Assembly (NCBI GenBank): GCA_014382645.1
Contig: JACNJI010000145.1
Span: forward strand, 1-9,105
Source: Verrucomicrobiota bacterium
GTDB taxonomy: Bacteria > Verrucomicrobiota > Verrucomicrobiia > Opitutales > Seribacteraceae
Reading direction: 5' to 3'
DNA length: 9,105 bases
The notes under the pieces were generated by a model, which was not told the origin of the DNA, made no database searches, and saw nothing but the letters and a program-made list of their open reading frames with translations. Shown in pieces: positions 1-6,734 of this stretch. Within the stretch, counting starts at the first letter, position 1. Each line of letters begins with the position of its first letter. The translations under genes and the position numbers were made by a program.

Positions 1-780
1 GCCAGGGCCGGGTCGAAAGGGCATAAACCAGAAAGGCTTTGTGGCAGCAGCAGAAATCACTTCGTGCACATCGATATTCATGGCCTCGTATACGACCTTG
101 AGTTCGTTGACCAATGCGATATTGACGCTGCGAAAAATATTTTCGAGTAGCTTGGTAGCCTCGGCTACTCGGCAAGAGGAAACACGATGAATTATGTCTA
201 TTGCTCTTCCATAGAGTGCTTCGGCGATATCGCCACATTCCTTCGTGTACCCACCGACTACTTTGGGAATGGTCTTGACCGAGGCATCCTCCCGACCCGG
301 ATCTTCCCGTTCCGGGGAATAAGCCAAATGAAAATCGGAGCCCGCCTTCATACCGGACCCCTCCTCCAGTATAATTCGAAGTTCGTCCTCGGTGGTACCA
401 GGATAAGTAGTCGATTCCAAGGTTACCAAGACGCCCCTTGAAAGATTTGGAGCCAAAGCCTCCGCCGTATCGAGTACGAAGGATAGATCGGGTTCCCTAT
501 ATTCGCTCAGGGGAGTCGGAACGCAAATGAGAATAGCTTCGACCTCGGACACACGCTTCGGGTCTGTAGTTGCCTCGAAGCGACCTGCATTTACTTGCTC
601 GGCAATGCTCTCTGAGGAAAAATGCTTGAGGTAGGATTCCCCGCGATTGATCGAATCGACCTTTTTTGGGTCGAGATCGAGACCGAGCACGGACACCCCG
701 GATCTGGCGAATTGTAGAGAAAGGGGAAGGCCCACATACCCAAGGCCAACTACTGCAATCTTGGAAAATAATTTACTCAT
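1..780 (-). CDS. Nucleotide-sugar 6-dehydrogenase, UDP-HexNAc (WbpA/TviB-like) type, 3' end cut by window
   Basis: This is the first 260 codons of a UDP-glucose/GDP-mannose dehydrogenase-family enzyme; the rest lies beyond base 1. The family oxidises C6 of a nucleotide sugar to the uronic acid using two NAD+, in the cytoplasm. The N-terminal Rossmann fold shows GLGYVG at residues 12-17 and LDLDP at 34-38. The STTYPGTT motif lies at 123-130 and the substrate-site segment KLLENIFRSVNIALVNE at 210-226. YSPEREDPG at 154-162 resembles the UDP-N-acetylhexosamine dehydrogenases (WbpA, TviB, WecC side) rather than UDP-glucose dehydrogenases, which usually carry NPEFL-type residues. The visible part stops at FRPGPG, just before the expected GGHC segment, so the catalytic cysteine cannot be confirmed. 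The ATG at 780 lies inside the end of the Wzz gene (8-nt overlap) and has no purine-rich ribosome site, so translational coupling is likely. Family is certain; exact substrate is inferred. Confidence 0.93.
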   Translation of the reverse strand, partial: MSKLFSKIAVVGLGYVGLPLSLQFARSGVSVLGLDLDPKKVDSINRGESYLKHFSSESIAEQVNAGRFEATTDPKRVSEVEAILICVPTPLSEYREPDLSFVLDTAEALAPNLSRGVLVTLESTTYPGTTEDELRIILEEGSGMKAGSDFHLAYSPEREDPGREDASVKTIPKVVGGYTKECGDIAEALYGRAIDIIHRVSSCRVAEATKLLENIFRSVNIALVNELKVVYEAMNIDVHEVISAAATKPFWFMPFRPGPG

Positions 781-1702
781 AAGAGGGAGACAAAGTTTCG
801 GGATTCCTTATTTTACGGACAAATTGAAGAAAGAAGACCAGGAAGATGCCGAGAAAGCCTCCGCAGACACCTCCGAGGCCGACAATCAATTTGCGCTTGG
901 GCTTTTCCCGTTGCTCCGGAGCAACGGCGGGATCGATCACTTCCAGCGCAAAGTCCTCGTTGACGTTGGCTAGCATCGCTTTTTGTTTTTCGGATTCTAA
1001 CAAGCTGTAAAGAACTTCTCGCATGTCCTTGAGGGTGGTTTTGGCCAGTTCCTGCTCTAGATAGCCGACGCGCTTCTTGGAGTCTTGGATAGCTTGCTCC
1101 CGAAGTTGCTCGTTCAATTGCTTTACCAGATCATTGGCCCATTGTGCAGCAATTACAGGATCCCTCCATGAAATGGAAAGGGTGATTAGGCTGGATTTCT
1201 TGTCCTCATCAACGGAAAGGATTCCCTTGAAAGACTCGATCGCTTTTTGCTCGGTGGGTTCATCATCTTCCGACTCGACGATCCACGCTTTTTTTTCCAC
1301 ATCCCATAAATCCTTGAAAAGAACAGGTAGAAGTTTATTGTTATTTATAAAAAGGCTCAAAAATCTTCGAGATTCCAGAGTGGCGATGACTTGCTCGGTA
1401 TTGGAACCGCTGGGTATCGAAATTCCCGCCATCGCGGCCAGACCTCCAAATTGACTGAGAGACGAGGTCCCGGATTGTTCCTCTTGGGCGGAAGCTAGCA
1501 AGGTCTCCGCCTTAAATACCTCCGGAGAATGCAAGGCGTAAGCCACTGCCAAGGTGGTACAGATAATTGTTATACCCACTATCAATTTCCACGATTGAAG
1601 GAGGGTGCGGATCAATTCGAGCAGATCAATATCATCCTCCTCCACCGAGGGACCGGATTCGACCATGACGTATTTGGTTGCCGATTTCTTGTCATCGTTC
1701 AT
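773..1702 (-). CDS. Wzz/FepE-family polysaccharide chain-length determinant, without kinase domain
   Basis: This 309-residue inner-membrane protein would set the modal chain length of a surface polysaccharide made by a Wzy-type pathway. An acidic N-terminal stretch (20-29) precedes the first membrane segment at about 39-57. A large periplasmic part follows, rich in predicted helix and coiled coil (about 185-247). Residues 257-269 form the proline-containing DPAVAPEQREKPK segment typical just before the second membrane helix, here at about 272-294, and a short basic cytoplasmic tail ends the protein. There is no Walker A/B ATPase domain or tyrosine-rich tail, so this is a stand-alone Wzz rather than a Wzc/BY-kinase fusion. 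The ATG at 1702 has only A-rich sequence immediately upstream, and an AAGGGCGG run lies about 15 nt away, farther than usual. The stop TAA (775-773) overlaps the start of the downstream dehydrogenase. The family call is strong; the polymer controlled is unknown. Confidence 0.93.
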   Translation of the reverse strand: MNDDKKSATKYVMVESGPSVEEDDIDLLELIRTLLQSWKLIVGITIICTTLAVAYALHSPEVFKAETLLASAQEEQSGTSSLSQFGGLAAMAGISIPSGSNTEQVIATLESRRFLSLFINNNKLLPVLFKDLWDVEKKAWIVESEDDEPTEQKAIESFKGILSVDEDKKSSLITLSISWRDPVIAAQWANDLVKQLNEQLREQAIQDSKKRVGYLEQELAKTTLKDMREVLYSLLESEKQKAMLANVNEDFALEVIDPAVAPEQREKPKRKLIVGLGGVCGGFLGIFLVFFLQFVRKIRNPETLSPSYE

Positions 1703-1776
1703 ATTTTTCGTACGCTACCGCCCTTGGCCGCTCGGGTAATCCCGAAGCCAATCAATTGAGGCGTCATGTACGCCAT
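1699..1776 (-). other. Possible 25-residue leader reading frame coupled to wzz (tentative)
   Basis: An ATG-started frame of 25 codons fills most of the gap between the regulator gene and wzz. It begins MAYMTPQLIG and ends GGSVRKI. Its TGA stop overlaps the wzz start codon as ATGA, the arrangement often seen when a ribosome ending one frame restarts on the next. A second in-frame ATG lies at 1767. No clear ribosome site precedes either start, and I recognise no homologue. It may be a chance frame; it is recorded because wzz has no well-placed ribosome site of its own. Confidence 0.2.
1726..1774 (-). promoter_or_regulatory. Two adjacent hairpins in the wzz 5' leader
   Basis: Two inverted repeats lie side by side upstream of wzz. 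The first in transcription order is a perfect 5-bp stem, GGCGT/ACGCC, with a 5-base loop (1760-1774). The second has an inner perfect stem TCGGG/CCCGA around the loop ATTA and an outer GGC/GCC pairing separated by a small internal loop (1726-1749). Neither is followed by a U-run on the minus strand, so neither is a standard intrinsic terminator. They could shape mRNA stability or wzz translation. The pairing is seen directly; the role is inferred. Confidence 0.35.
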
Positions 1777-1787
1777 GATAATTAATT

Positions 1788-2378
1788 CTATCTTTTATGG
1801 GAACGTTCGGTCTTCCCCACGATCAACTTTACCAAGGGCAATAATTTGCCCACCTGCCGGTGCCAACCAGCTAAAATATTCGTCCGTATCCGACCTCGTT
1901 CAGCGGAATTTCCGTCTTCCGTTGCATCCACGAGTTCTTGTAAATGACTTAAACGAGCTTTCCCTTTTTCCAAATGAGGTTCCGCCTGCTCCTTTAAAAA
2001 GCCGGAAACAAGTTTGCGAAGACGAATCTCCGCCACAAAATGTTCCTTTCGCTGACCGGGAAGGAATTGACTTTTCACCGCACCCAATTGCCGTAGGGAT
2101 CTAAGACCCTGACTGGCGGAACCCTTGCTTACGGACAAGAGTTCCATGATTTCATCCATAGCCAAGGGTTCGTCGCGACAAAAAAGCAACCCATAGATTT
2201 GGCCCACGGACTTTGGCAAACCCACCGATATGGCGGCATTCAGGAACAAGTCAACGACGGCTGTTTCCCACCCGGGAAGAGAGGCAGTGTCTTGAGAATC
2301 CTTGGAAGACTGTACGGAGTATGCGGTCAATCTGCTGATATTTTCCGTCTTACTAGAGGAGAAAGCATATTCGTTCAA
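1788..2378 (-). CDS. GbsR/MarR-family winged-helix transcriptional regulator in the polysaccharide operon
   Basis: This 196-residue cytoplasmic protein resembles GbsR-type regulators (COG1510, MarR-like fold). After a polar N-terminus of about 36 residues come the conserved helix with LPKSVGQIYGLLF (54-66), the PLAMDEIMELLSVSKGSASQ helix-turn-helix (71-90) with recognition helix about 84-96, and the wing GQRKEHFVAE (109-118). C-terminal helices (about 120-190) probably form the dimer interface. The frame starts with TTG at 2378; no in-frame ATG or GTG exists upstream before a stop at 2423-2421, and another TTG at 2330 is possible. Neither TTG has a good ribosome site. An ATG at 2406, preceded by GGAG, would join this frame if the A6 run at 2380-2385 lost one base, giving a start MAGSFCSFFLNEY. 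The gene lies between the export and chain-length genes, so control of this locus is likely. No ligand can be inferred. Confidence 0.85.
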   Translation of the reverse strand: MNEYAFSSSKTENISRLTAYSVQSSKDSQDTASLPGWETAVVDLFLNAAISVGLPKSVGQIYGLLFCRDEPLAMDEIMELLSVSKGSASQGLRSLRQLGAVKSQFLPGQRKEHFVAEIRLRKLVSGFLKEQAEPHLEKGKARLSHLQELVDATEDGNSAERGRIRTNILAGWHRQVGKLLPLVKLIVGKTERSHKR

Positions 2379-2416
2379 GAAAAAATGAACAAAATGAACC
2401 CGCCATGCGAGTGAAC
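2373..2416. promoter_or_regulatory. Cluster of four TGAAC/GTTCA half-sites, candidate operator of the GbsR-like regulator
   Basis: Within 44 bases there are four copies of the pentamer TGAAC: three direct on the plus strand (2386-2390, 2395-2399, 2412-2416) and one inverted (GTTCA, 2373-2377). The inverted copy and the first direct copy make the dyad GTTCA-N8-TGAAC. The middle two belong to an exact tandem repeat of the 9-mer AAAATGAAC (2382-2399). The cluster sits across the start of the regulator gene, where an autoregulatory operator would be expected. The repeats are seen directly; protein binding is inferred. Confidence 0.4.
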
Positions 2417-2445
2417 TCCGTTACCCCACCGGAAGGCAAGTTGAG
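2379..2445. other. Gap between the SLBB export gene and the regulator gene
   Basis: This 67-base gap holds the upstream part of the TGAAC cluster and a weak imperfect stem (TCCG/CGGA, 2417-2433) without a following U-run on the minus strand, so no terminator is supported. A 17-codon frame (2406-2353, product MAGSFCSFFLERICFLL) starts at an ATG preceded by GGAG at 9-base spacing and runs into the regulator gene in a different frame. It may be the true start of the regulator if the A6 run is miscounted or slips. Confidence 0.4.
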
Positions 2446-5094
2446 CTAGAAAGAATTTACCGCCGCTGCAGCTATGGCAAGCTGATAGACAATCTGGGTT
2501 CCGTTTACAATGTTCTCCATCAGTCGACTCTTCTCCATATTTATGGGTACTACAATAACATCGCCAGGTGCCATGCCCTTCCCAGAACCACCACCTCCGA
2601 ACCAACCCGTTCCTCCTTTGCTCATGACCGAACCATTAGCACGGACAACAAAGACGCGATCCTTGTCAGCGTTGGCAGTAAAGCCACCACTTCTCTTGAT
2701 AAAGTCATTCTGGCCCAAACTTTTCTCATACAAGTGAGAGGTTGGAAACTGAACTTCACCAACAACGCTCACCTCATATGGGATTCGAGGTATGAATAGA
2801 CGATCCCCAGCACGAGCCTCAAGAAGTATTTTGCTTTGGGAATTAAGAATGGTTGAAAGATCGACGACCAGTCTCCCCTGCGACTTAGTGGACTTGAGCC
2901 GTGCCAAAAGGGAGGATGCAACAGCTTGGGATTGCTGTGCTTCAGCCTGAGATTCAGCACGAATGCTAAGATTGGCAACATCCGATTGCAGTTGGGTAAT
3001 CAGGCGGTCTCGTTGCTCTTGTTCCTTGATTTTCAAACTCTCTCTCGAAAATACTGCTCCTTCAGAAAATGCTTGCTCTGTAAGACCACCGGCACGCGAA
3101 ACTACTTGGGATAGAGTTTCCCCGGGTTTTATGGGATAAGAACCCGGGAACCGAACCTCCCCTAGGATCTCGACAACTTCACGTTCTCGCCAAGACGGGA
3201 TAGGCTTTACGTTAAAGGAGTCGTAGGGTTGGAGGAGGAGATTGCTCGTGTCATTGGCATCCAGCGAAACAAGGGATCGCACAAGTATATGATCGATTTC
3301 CGCTCCCGTGGCTTCCTTCACTTTCATTCGGGTCAATTCCGATGAAAGAGCATGGGCGGCATCAAGCATGCCACCTGCGGCATTCAGTAAATCCGTTAAA
3401 CGCATGTCTTGGGAAAGAGGATAATCACCGGAAAAATGAACCATACCGGAAACCGATACGACCGGGACGCCTTCTCCCGGAGAACTTTGCTTGCTCAATT
3501 CCTTCATCAAAGGAGACAGCCAGCGTTCTCTTGTTTCACGATTCGTAGAACTAAAAAAGTAAACCGTGTCACGCTCCTCCAATTCAATATTGAATGGTGA
3601 AGACGAGTCCCGAAAGATTTCGCTTGGCTGGAATTGCCTCACCGACAATGTCCCATCTGCATGTTCCCGCCGAATCAAGGCATAACTATAATCCGTCCCC
3701 GGGAGCAACGCATGCGCGTCGGGAATCAAATCGCCGATTCTCAAACCTGACTTCCATTCGTAGTCTCCAGGACGCTCGACGTTTCCAGCAAGTGAAACGA
3801 CATTCCGGACGCGAATAGAGGCGGATGGGACAGAAATAAGATCCCCACCAAAGATAGGGAATTCGGAATCGCTTTCCAGTTCAAGATTGCGGACAAGAGG
3901 GCGCCTATCGGCACCCAGACGTTCAAGACGTATTCCTCGATCATCGCCACGGGAATCGACCCCTCCACCCAAAGCGATAATATCCGAAAGTTTTTCGCCT
4001 CCTAACAGTTCATATTGGGCAGGACGTAAAACCGCCCCACTGAGTGTTGCTCGAGGTCCGACCGTAGGAACAAAAATAACGTCACCCGGAAGAACCATCG
4101 CATCTGCCGAGGTATCTCCCTTGAGAAGAAGATCGTAAAGGTCCAAACGGGCGACAACCTCTCCTTTTCGCTTGAGCTCTATGTTGCGCAAGCTTCCGAT
4201 CTCCTTTATGCCGCCGCTGACGAGCAAGGCATTGGTCATCGTTGAAAGGGAGCTCACCACATAGGCACCGGGCTTACGGACGTCTCCGAGCATGAAGATG
4301 CGGATGGAGCGCAAGGATCCCATGGAAATCGAACTTTGGACGCCATCTCCCAATTGATCATTTATCTTTTCCTTGATCAAATTCTTGAGACTAAGAAAAT
4401 TAGTTCCCTTTTCAAAAACATTGATCGGCCCAATCCCGGGGAACTTGATCAATCCTTCACGAGAAATCATTAGCGAATACGAATTGTTCAGACGCCCGAA
4501 CAGTTGAATTTCAAGACCGTCGCCGGGCCCGATTACATAATCCGGAGGGACGGGGACTTCGTTTCCCGGAGCAAAAGTGGAGGGGCTACCGGCAAACAGT
4601 TCGTACCCGAATGGCTTGATTGCTTCGAGATCGTCTTGAGAAAACTCCTCGGCTCTTTTTTCAATTTCCCTGTGCTGCAAAACTTTGATTTTGCGAAGAA
4701 GTGATCTTGTTTCTTCGAGAGCCTCAAGCAATTCCGGGTCCGGAGAATCCTTATTTCCACCAATCTCAGCTTCCAAACGAGATAAATCCCCGCGTATGGA
4801 AGCCTCCATACCCTGCAAACGGGAAAGAAAAGTTCCGCGTTCATTAAAGGAATCGGCCTTGGGCCCCTCTACCTGCAAAGCCCCAGTAGGAGCAATTGCA
4901 GTAGGTGCCTTGCGGGCAGGATTAGCCTGTCCGCCGGAACCGTGAGCCTTAACCAAGGCGGACTGCTCTGCAGGAGATAGCTGGGAAAACTTGGCCATCA
5001 ATGCAGGATCCAACTGTTGAGCGAATAACTTTCCGCTCCCATGGGAAAGACCTAAGGAAAATAATAAAAGAGTAAGCGCAGGCAATCTATTCAT
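2446..5094 (-). CDS. Large multi-SLBB polysaccharide biosynthesis/export protein (Wza-related)
   Basis: This 882-residue protein should carry polymer through the periplasm and outer membrane. A signal peptide (NRLPALTLLLFSLGLS core, probable cleavage near FAQQ at 23-27) has no lipobox cysteine, unlike Wza. A coiled-coil-prone region follows (about 84-150), then a Poly_export domain starting at PDYVIGPGDGLEIQLFG (184-200). Six SLBB-type repeats start near residues 268, 349, 433, 547, 642 and 774, recognisable by GxVxxPGxY, a central LxxLIxxAGG-like helix and, in some, closing PGDxIxVP. Between the fifth and sixth lies a second coiled-coil insert (about 682-736), and a glycine-rich loop (826-840) sits in the last repeat. 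The protein ends in a hydrophobic or amphipathic helix (about 859-882), comparable with the membrane-spanning helix of Wza (about 380 residues). I chose ATG 5094 for its signal peptide; ATG 5109, one base after the upstream stop and preceded by GAGAG, adds five residues and is a close alternative. Confidence 0.92.
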   Translation of the reverse strand: MNRLPALTLLLFSLGLSHGSGKLFAQQLDPALMAKFSQLSPAEQSALVKAHGSGGQANPARKAPTAIAPTGALQVEGPKADSFNERGTFLSRLQGMEASIRGDLSRLEAEIGGNKDSPDPELLEALEETRSLLRKIKVLQHREIEKRAEEFSQDDLEAIKPFGYELFAGSPSTFAPGNEVPVPPDYVIGPGDGLEIQLFGRLNNSYSLMISREGLIKFPGIGPINVFEKGTNFLSLKNLIKEKINDQLGDGVQSSISMGSLRSIRIFMLGDVRKPGAYVVSSLSTMTNALLVSGGIKEIGSLRNIELKRKGEVVARLDLYDLLLKGDTSADAMVLPGDVIFVPTVGPRATLSGAVLRPAQYELLGGEKLSDIIALGGGVDSRGDDRGIRLERLGADRRPLVRNLELESDSEFPIFGGDLISVPSASIRVRNVVSLAGNVERPGDYEWKSGLRIGDLIPDAHALLPGTDYSYALIRREHADGTLSVRQFQPSEIFRDSSSPFNIELEERDTVYFFSSTNRETRERWLSPLMKELSKQSSPGEGVPVVSVSGMVHFSGDYPLSQDMRLTDLLNAAGGMLDAAHALSSELTRMKVKEATGAEIDHILVRSLVSLDANDTSNLLLQPYDSFNVKPIPSWREREVVEILGEVRFPGSYPIKPGETLSQVVSRAGGLTEQAFSEGAVFSRESLKIKEQEQRDRLITQLQSDVANLSIRAESQAEAQQSQAVASSLLARLKSTKSQGRLVVDLSTILNSQSKILLEARAGDRLFIPRIPYEVSVVGEVQFPTSHLYEKSLGQNDFIKRSGGFTANADKDRVFVVRANGSVMSKGGTGWFGGGGSGKGMAPGDVIVVPINMEKSRLMENIVNGTQIVYQLAIAAAAVNSF

Positions 5095-5110
5095 ATTACA
5101 ACAAAGCATG

Positions 5111-6625
5111 TCAGAAAACTCTCGCAATGGAAAGAAAACCCGTCGGGCCATTTTCAGGATTTTGCGTAGAGGCATTCTCAAGTTCCTCCCAACCTAGCCC
5201 GCAAGTCATTTGGGCATCCCACTTGGAAAAACTTCGTTTATGGAAAAACTGCACGGACTTAATGTCCGTAGCGACAGAATTAGACACTGCGCTTTGTCCG
5301 GCACCGTCTCGGTTGAGCTTTCCAACTCGAGCGGTTCCACCCCATCCGTTACCATCGAAATTAGCCAACAAGCCTCCGAGGGACACGATTTCGGAATCCG
5401 AATCAGCCCAGTGACCCACGCTTCGACCATGATGTCGGTATCCGTCGCCAAAGATATGATGATTATAACTTACATTTCGGAGATGAGTGTCATCCGTCCA
5501 CCAGGTGGAGGCAGTGTCGACGTACTCAAGAAACATTCGCCAAGTGGATGACTCCAATTTGCCCCAAGTTTCCACTCCGTATTGAAACATAAGCGCATTC
5601 GGCAAGAAGTGATCCTCATCTTCACCCACGACCTGTCCGTACAAGGCTAGAGGCAAGTCTCCCGGAAGACGCCAACGAAGATCGATTCCGGCTAACTGGT
5701 TGCCTGGCTCGGTCTCTGTTGCTAGACCCGTATTGGCTCCAGTATTGTCATGGCCAATGAACGCTTCCATGAATATGTCGAAGTGCCTGGGTCTCCCCTG
5801 CCCTCCTAATTGAATTGCCCGAGAAAGACCGATTTCCAATCCCGGCACGATAGTTGGAGCAAACTCGACCCGCATTCCCCATAGGTAGGGTTCAGGATAA
5901 TCGTTAACAAGAGGCTTTTGATTTCCGCGGTCCTCCTCCATTTGCCCGAGGAACATGGTGGCGTTCCACGGTCCGATCCATGAGAGCCACTTCGTCTCGA
6001 AAGGTTCGGGAATGCGACGATCGATTGAAAATGCAGGAACCGGTCTGGCGTTAGTGGACAGAATCAAACTGCCATCCCACCCAGGTCCCCATGAACGTTC
6101 CATTTGCCCAAAACTTGCCGACCAGTTTCCTAAACGGGTGGCAAAATAGGATCCATCGAACTGAAAGTTATCGTCAATCCGACCTCGCCAGTCGGGTTCT
6201 ACCCCCCGAACGTTGGTCAAACGAAGTTTTCCGGCAAAACGATCTCCCATCCACGCCCGTTCGACCCCACCGGAAAATCCCCCTCGTGGTTCAGCTTGGA
6301 AAGACCGGGCGACTCCCCGATCACCCCTGAAGCCAATCCTGCCGATTGTTGGTCCCCAACCCGCCGTCCGTTCTTTATCAAGACGATCGCGAACACGGTC
6401 GAAAACCGGATCCTGATCATCCTCCTTGAGCCTTGCGTCAATCCCACCCCATGAGATCGGCCATGTATTCAGCGGAGCGTCAAGAAGGCGGTTGTCCCGC
6501 AACCAACGCAACTCATGTCGAAGAAAGGGGTCCTCGGGTGACAAAAAAGGACTAGCGAAGAAAGAAATCGGTAGCCAGAGACAAACCAAAAGCCAGAGGG
6601 AGATTCGATGGGATACACTAAACAT
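5111..6625 (-). CDS. Wzi-like capsule assembly outer-membrane beta-barrel protein
   Basis: This 504-residue protein matches the capsule assembly Wzi family, outer-membrane beta-barrels that help anchor or organise surface polysaccharide. From the ATG at 6625 there is a signal peptide (MFSVSHRISLWLLVCLWLPI, likely cut after FFA at 22-24). Next come a conserved N-terminal helical segment ending PLNTWPISWGGI (51-62), the family signature WGPGWDGSLILSTNARPVP (179-197), LGGQGRPRHFD (273-283), PGNQLAGIDLRWR (307-319), GQVVGEDED (330-338), the EYVDT segment (367-371) and YNHHIFGDGYRHHGRSVGH (387-405). Alternating residues suggest many beta strands, and the chain ends ARVF, with the terminal aromatic typical of BAM-inserted barrels. 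The same frame extends to a TTG at 6679 preceded by AGAGGGA, but that start would bury the signal sequence behind 18 more residues. It is the first gene of the minus-strand cluster and lies 1-16 nt before the SLBB export gene. Confidence 0.9.
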   Translation of the reverse strand: MFSVSHRISLWLLVCLWLPISFFASPFLSPEDPFLRHELRWLRDNRLLDAPLNTWPISWGGIDARLKEDDQDPVFDRVRDRLDKERTAGWGPTIGRIGFRGDRGVARSFQAEPRGGFSGGVERAWMGDRFAGKLRLTNVRGVEPDWRGRIDDNFQFDGSYFATRLGNWSASFGQMERSWGPGWDGSLILSTNARPVPAFSIDRRIPEPFETKWLSWIGPWNATMFLGQMEEDRGNQKPLVNDYPEPYLWGMRVEFAPTIVPGLEIGLSRAIQLGGQGRPRHFDIFMEAFIGHDNTGANTGLATETEPGNQLAGIDLRWRLPGDLPLALYGQVVGEDEDHFLPNALMFQYGVETWGKLESSTWRMFLEYVDTASTWWTDDTHLRNVSYNHHIFGDGYRHHGRSVGHWADSDSEIVSLGGLLANFDGNGWGGTARVGKLNRDGAGQSAVSNSVATDIKSVQFFHKRSFSKWDAQMTCGLGWEELENASTQNPENGPTGFLSIARVF

Positions 6626-6652
6626 TTCAAAAAAACTGACACTGATAGACAG

Positions 6653-6698
6653 GTGCGAAACTAGCAATCGCAAAGGCAATCCCTCTTTAGGCTCGCAC
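6653..6698 (-). promoter_or_regulatory. Inverted repeat in the leader of the Wzi-like gene
   Basis: A perfect 6-bp inverted repeat, GTGCGA (6653-6658) and TCGCAC (6693-6698), encloses 34 bases that include the purine run AGAGGGA and the alternative TTG start at 6679. If transcription starts near 6699 the repeat would open the leader RNA. It could equally be a binding site or chance; the arms are short and the loop is long. Confidence 0.22.
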
Positions 6699-6705
6699 TT
6701 AAAGT

Positions 6706-6734
6706 TTTGTAGGTTATGAGAATGACACCGACAA
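6706..6734 (-). promoter_or_regulatory. Candidate sigma-70-like promoter for the polysaccharide cluster
   Basis: On the minus strand TTGTCG (6734-6729) and TACAAA (6711-6706) are separated by 17 bases. Each hexamer matches 4 of 6 consensus positions. Transcription would begin near 6699 and leave a leader of about 75 nt before the ATG at 6625. It overlaps the upstream region of glnD, so the two transcription units may influence each other. This is a weak match in a group whose promoters are poorly characterised. Confidence 0.3.

Noticed and set aside
187..441. Plus-strand 84-codon frame at the left end
   Set aside because: It is antisense to the dehydrogenase, whose motifs are continuous across this stretch.
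647..973. Plus-strand 108-codon frame across the dehydrogenase/wzz junction
   Set aside because: It is antisense to the end of wzz and the Rossmann domain of the dehydrogenase, both with clear family motifs.
1726..1774. Intrinsic terminator between the regulator and wzz
   Set aside because: The stems are short and no U-run follows on the minus strand.
1766..2104. Plus-strand 112-codon frame opposite the regulator
   Set aside because: It is antisense to the regulator's winged-helix and C-terminal helices, and shows no domain or ribosome site.
4533..4844. Minus-strand 103-codon frame in the SLBB gene region
   Set aside because: It is an out-of-frame shadow of the export gene, which reads through without interruption.
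5210..5551. Plus-strand 113-codon frame
   Set aside because: It is antisense to the C-terminal half of the Wzi-like gene, which has conserved residues in frame here.
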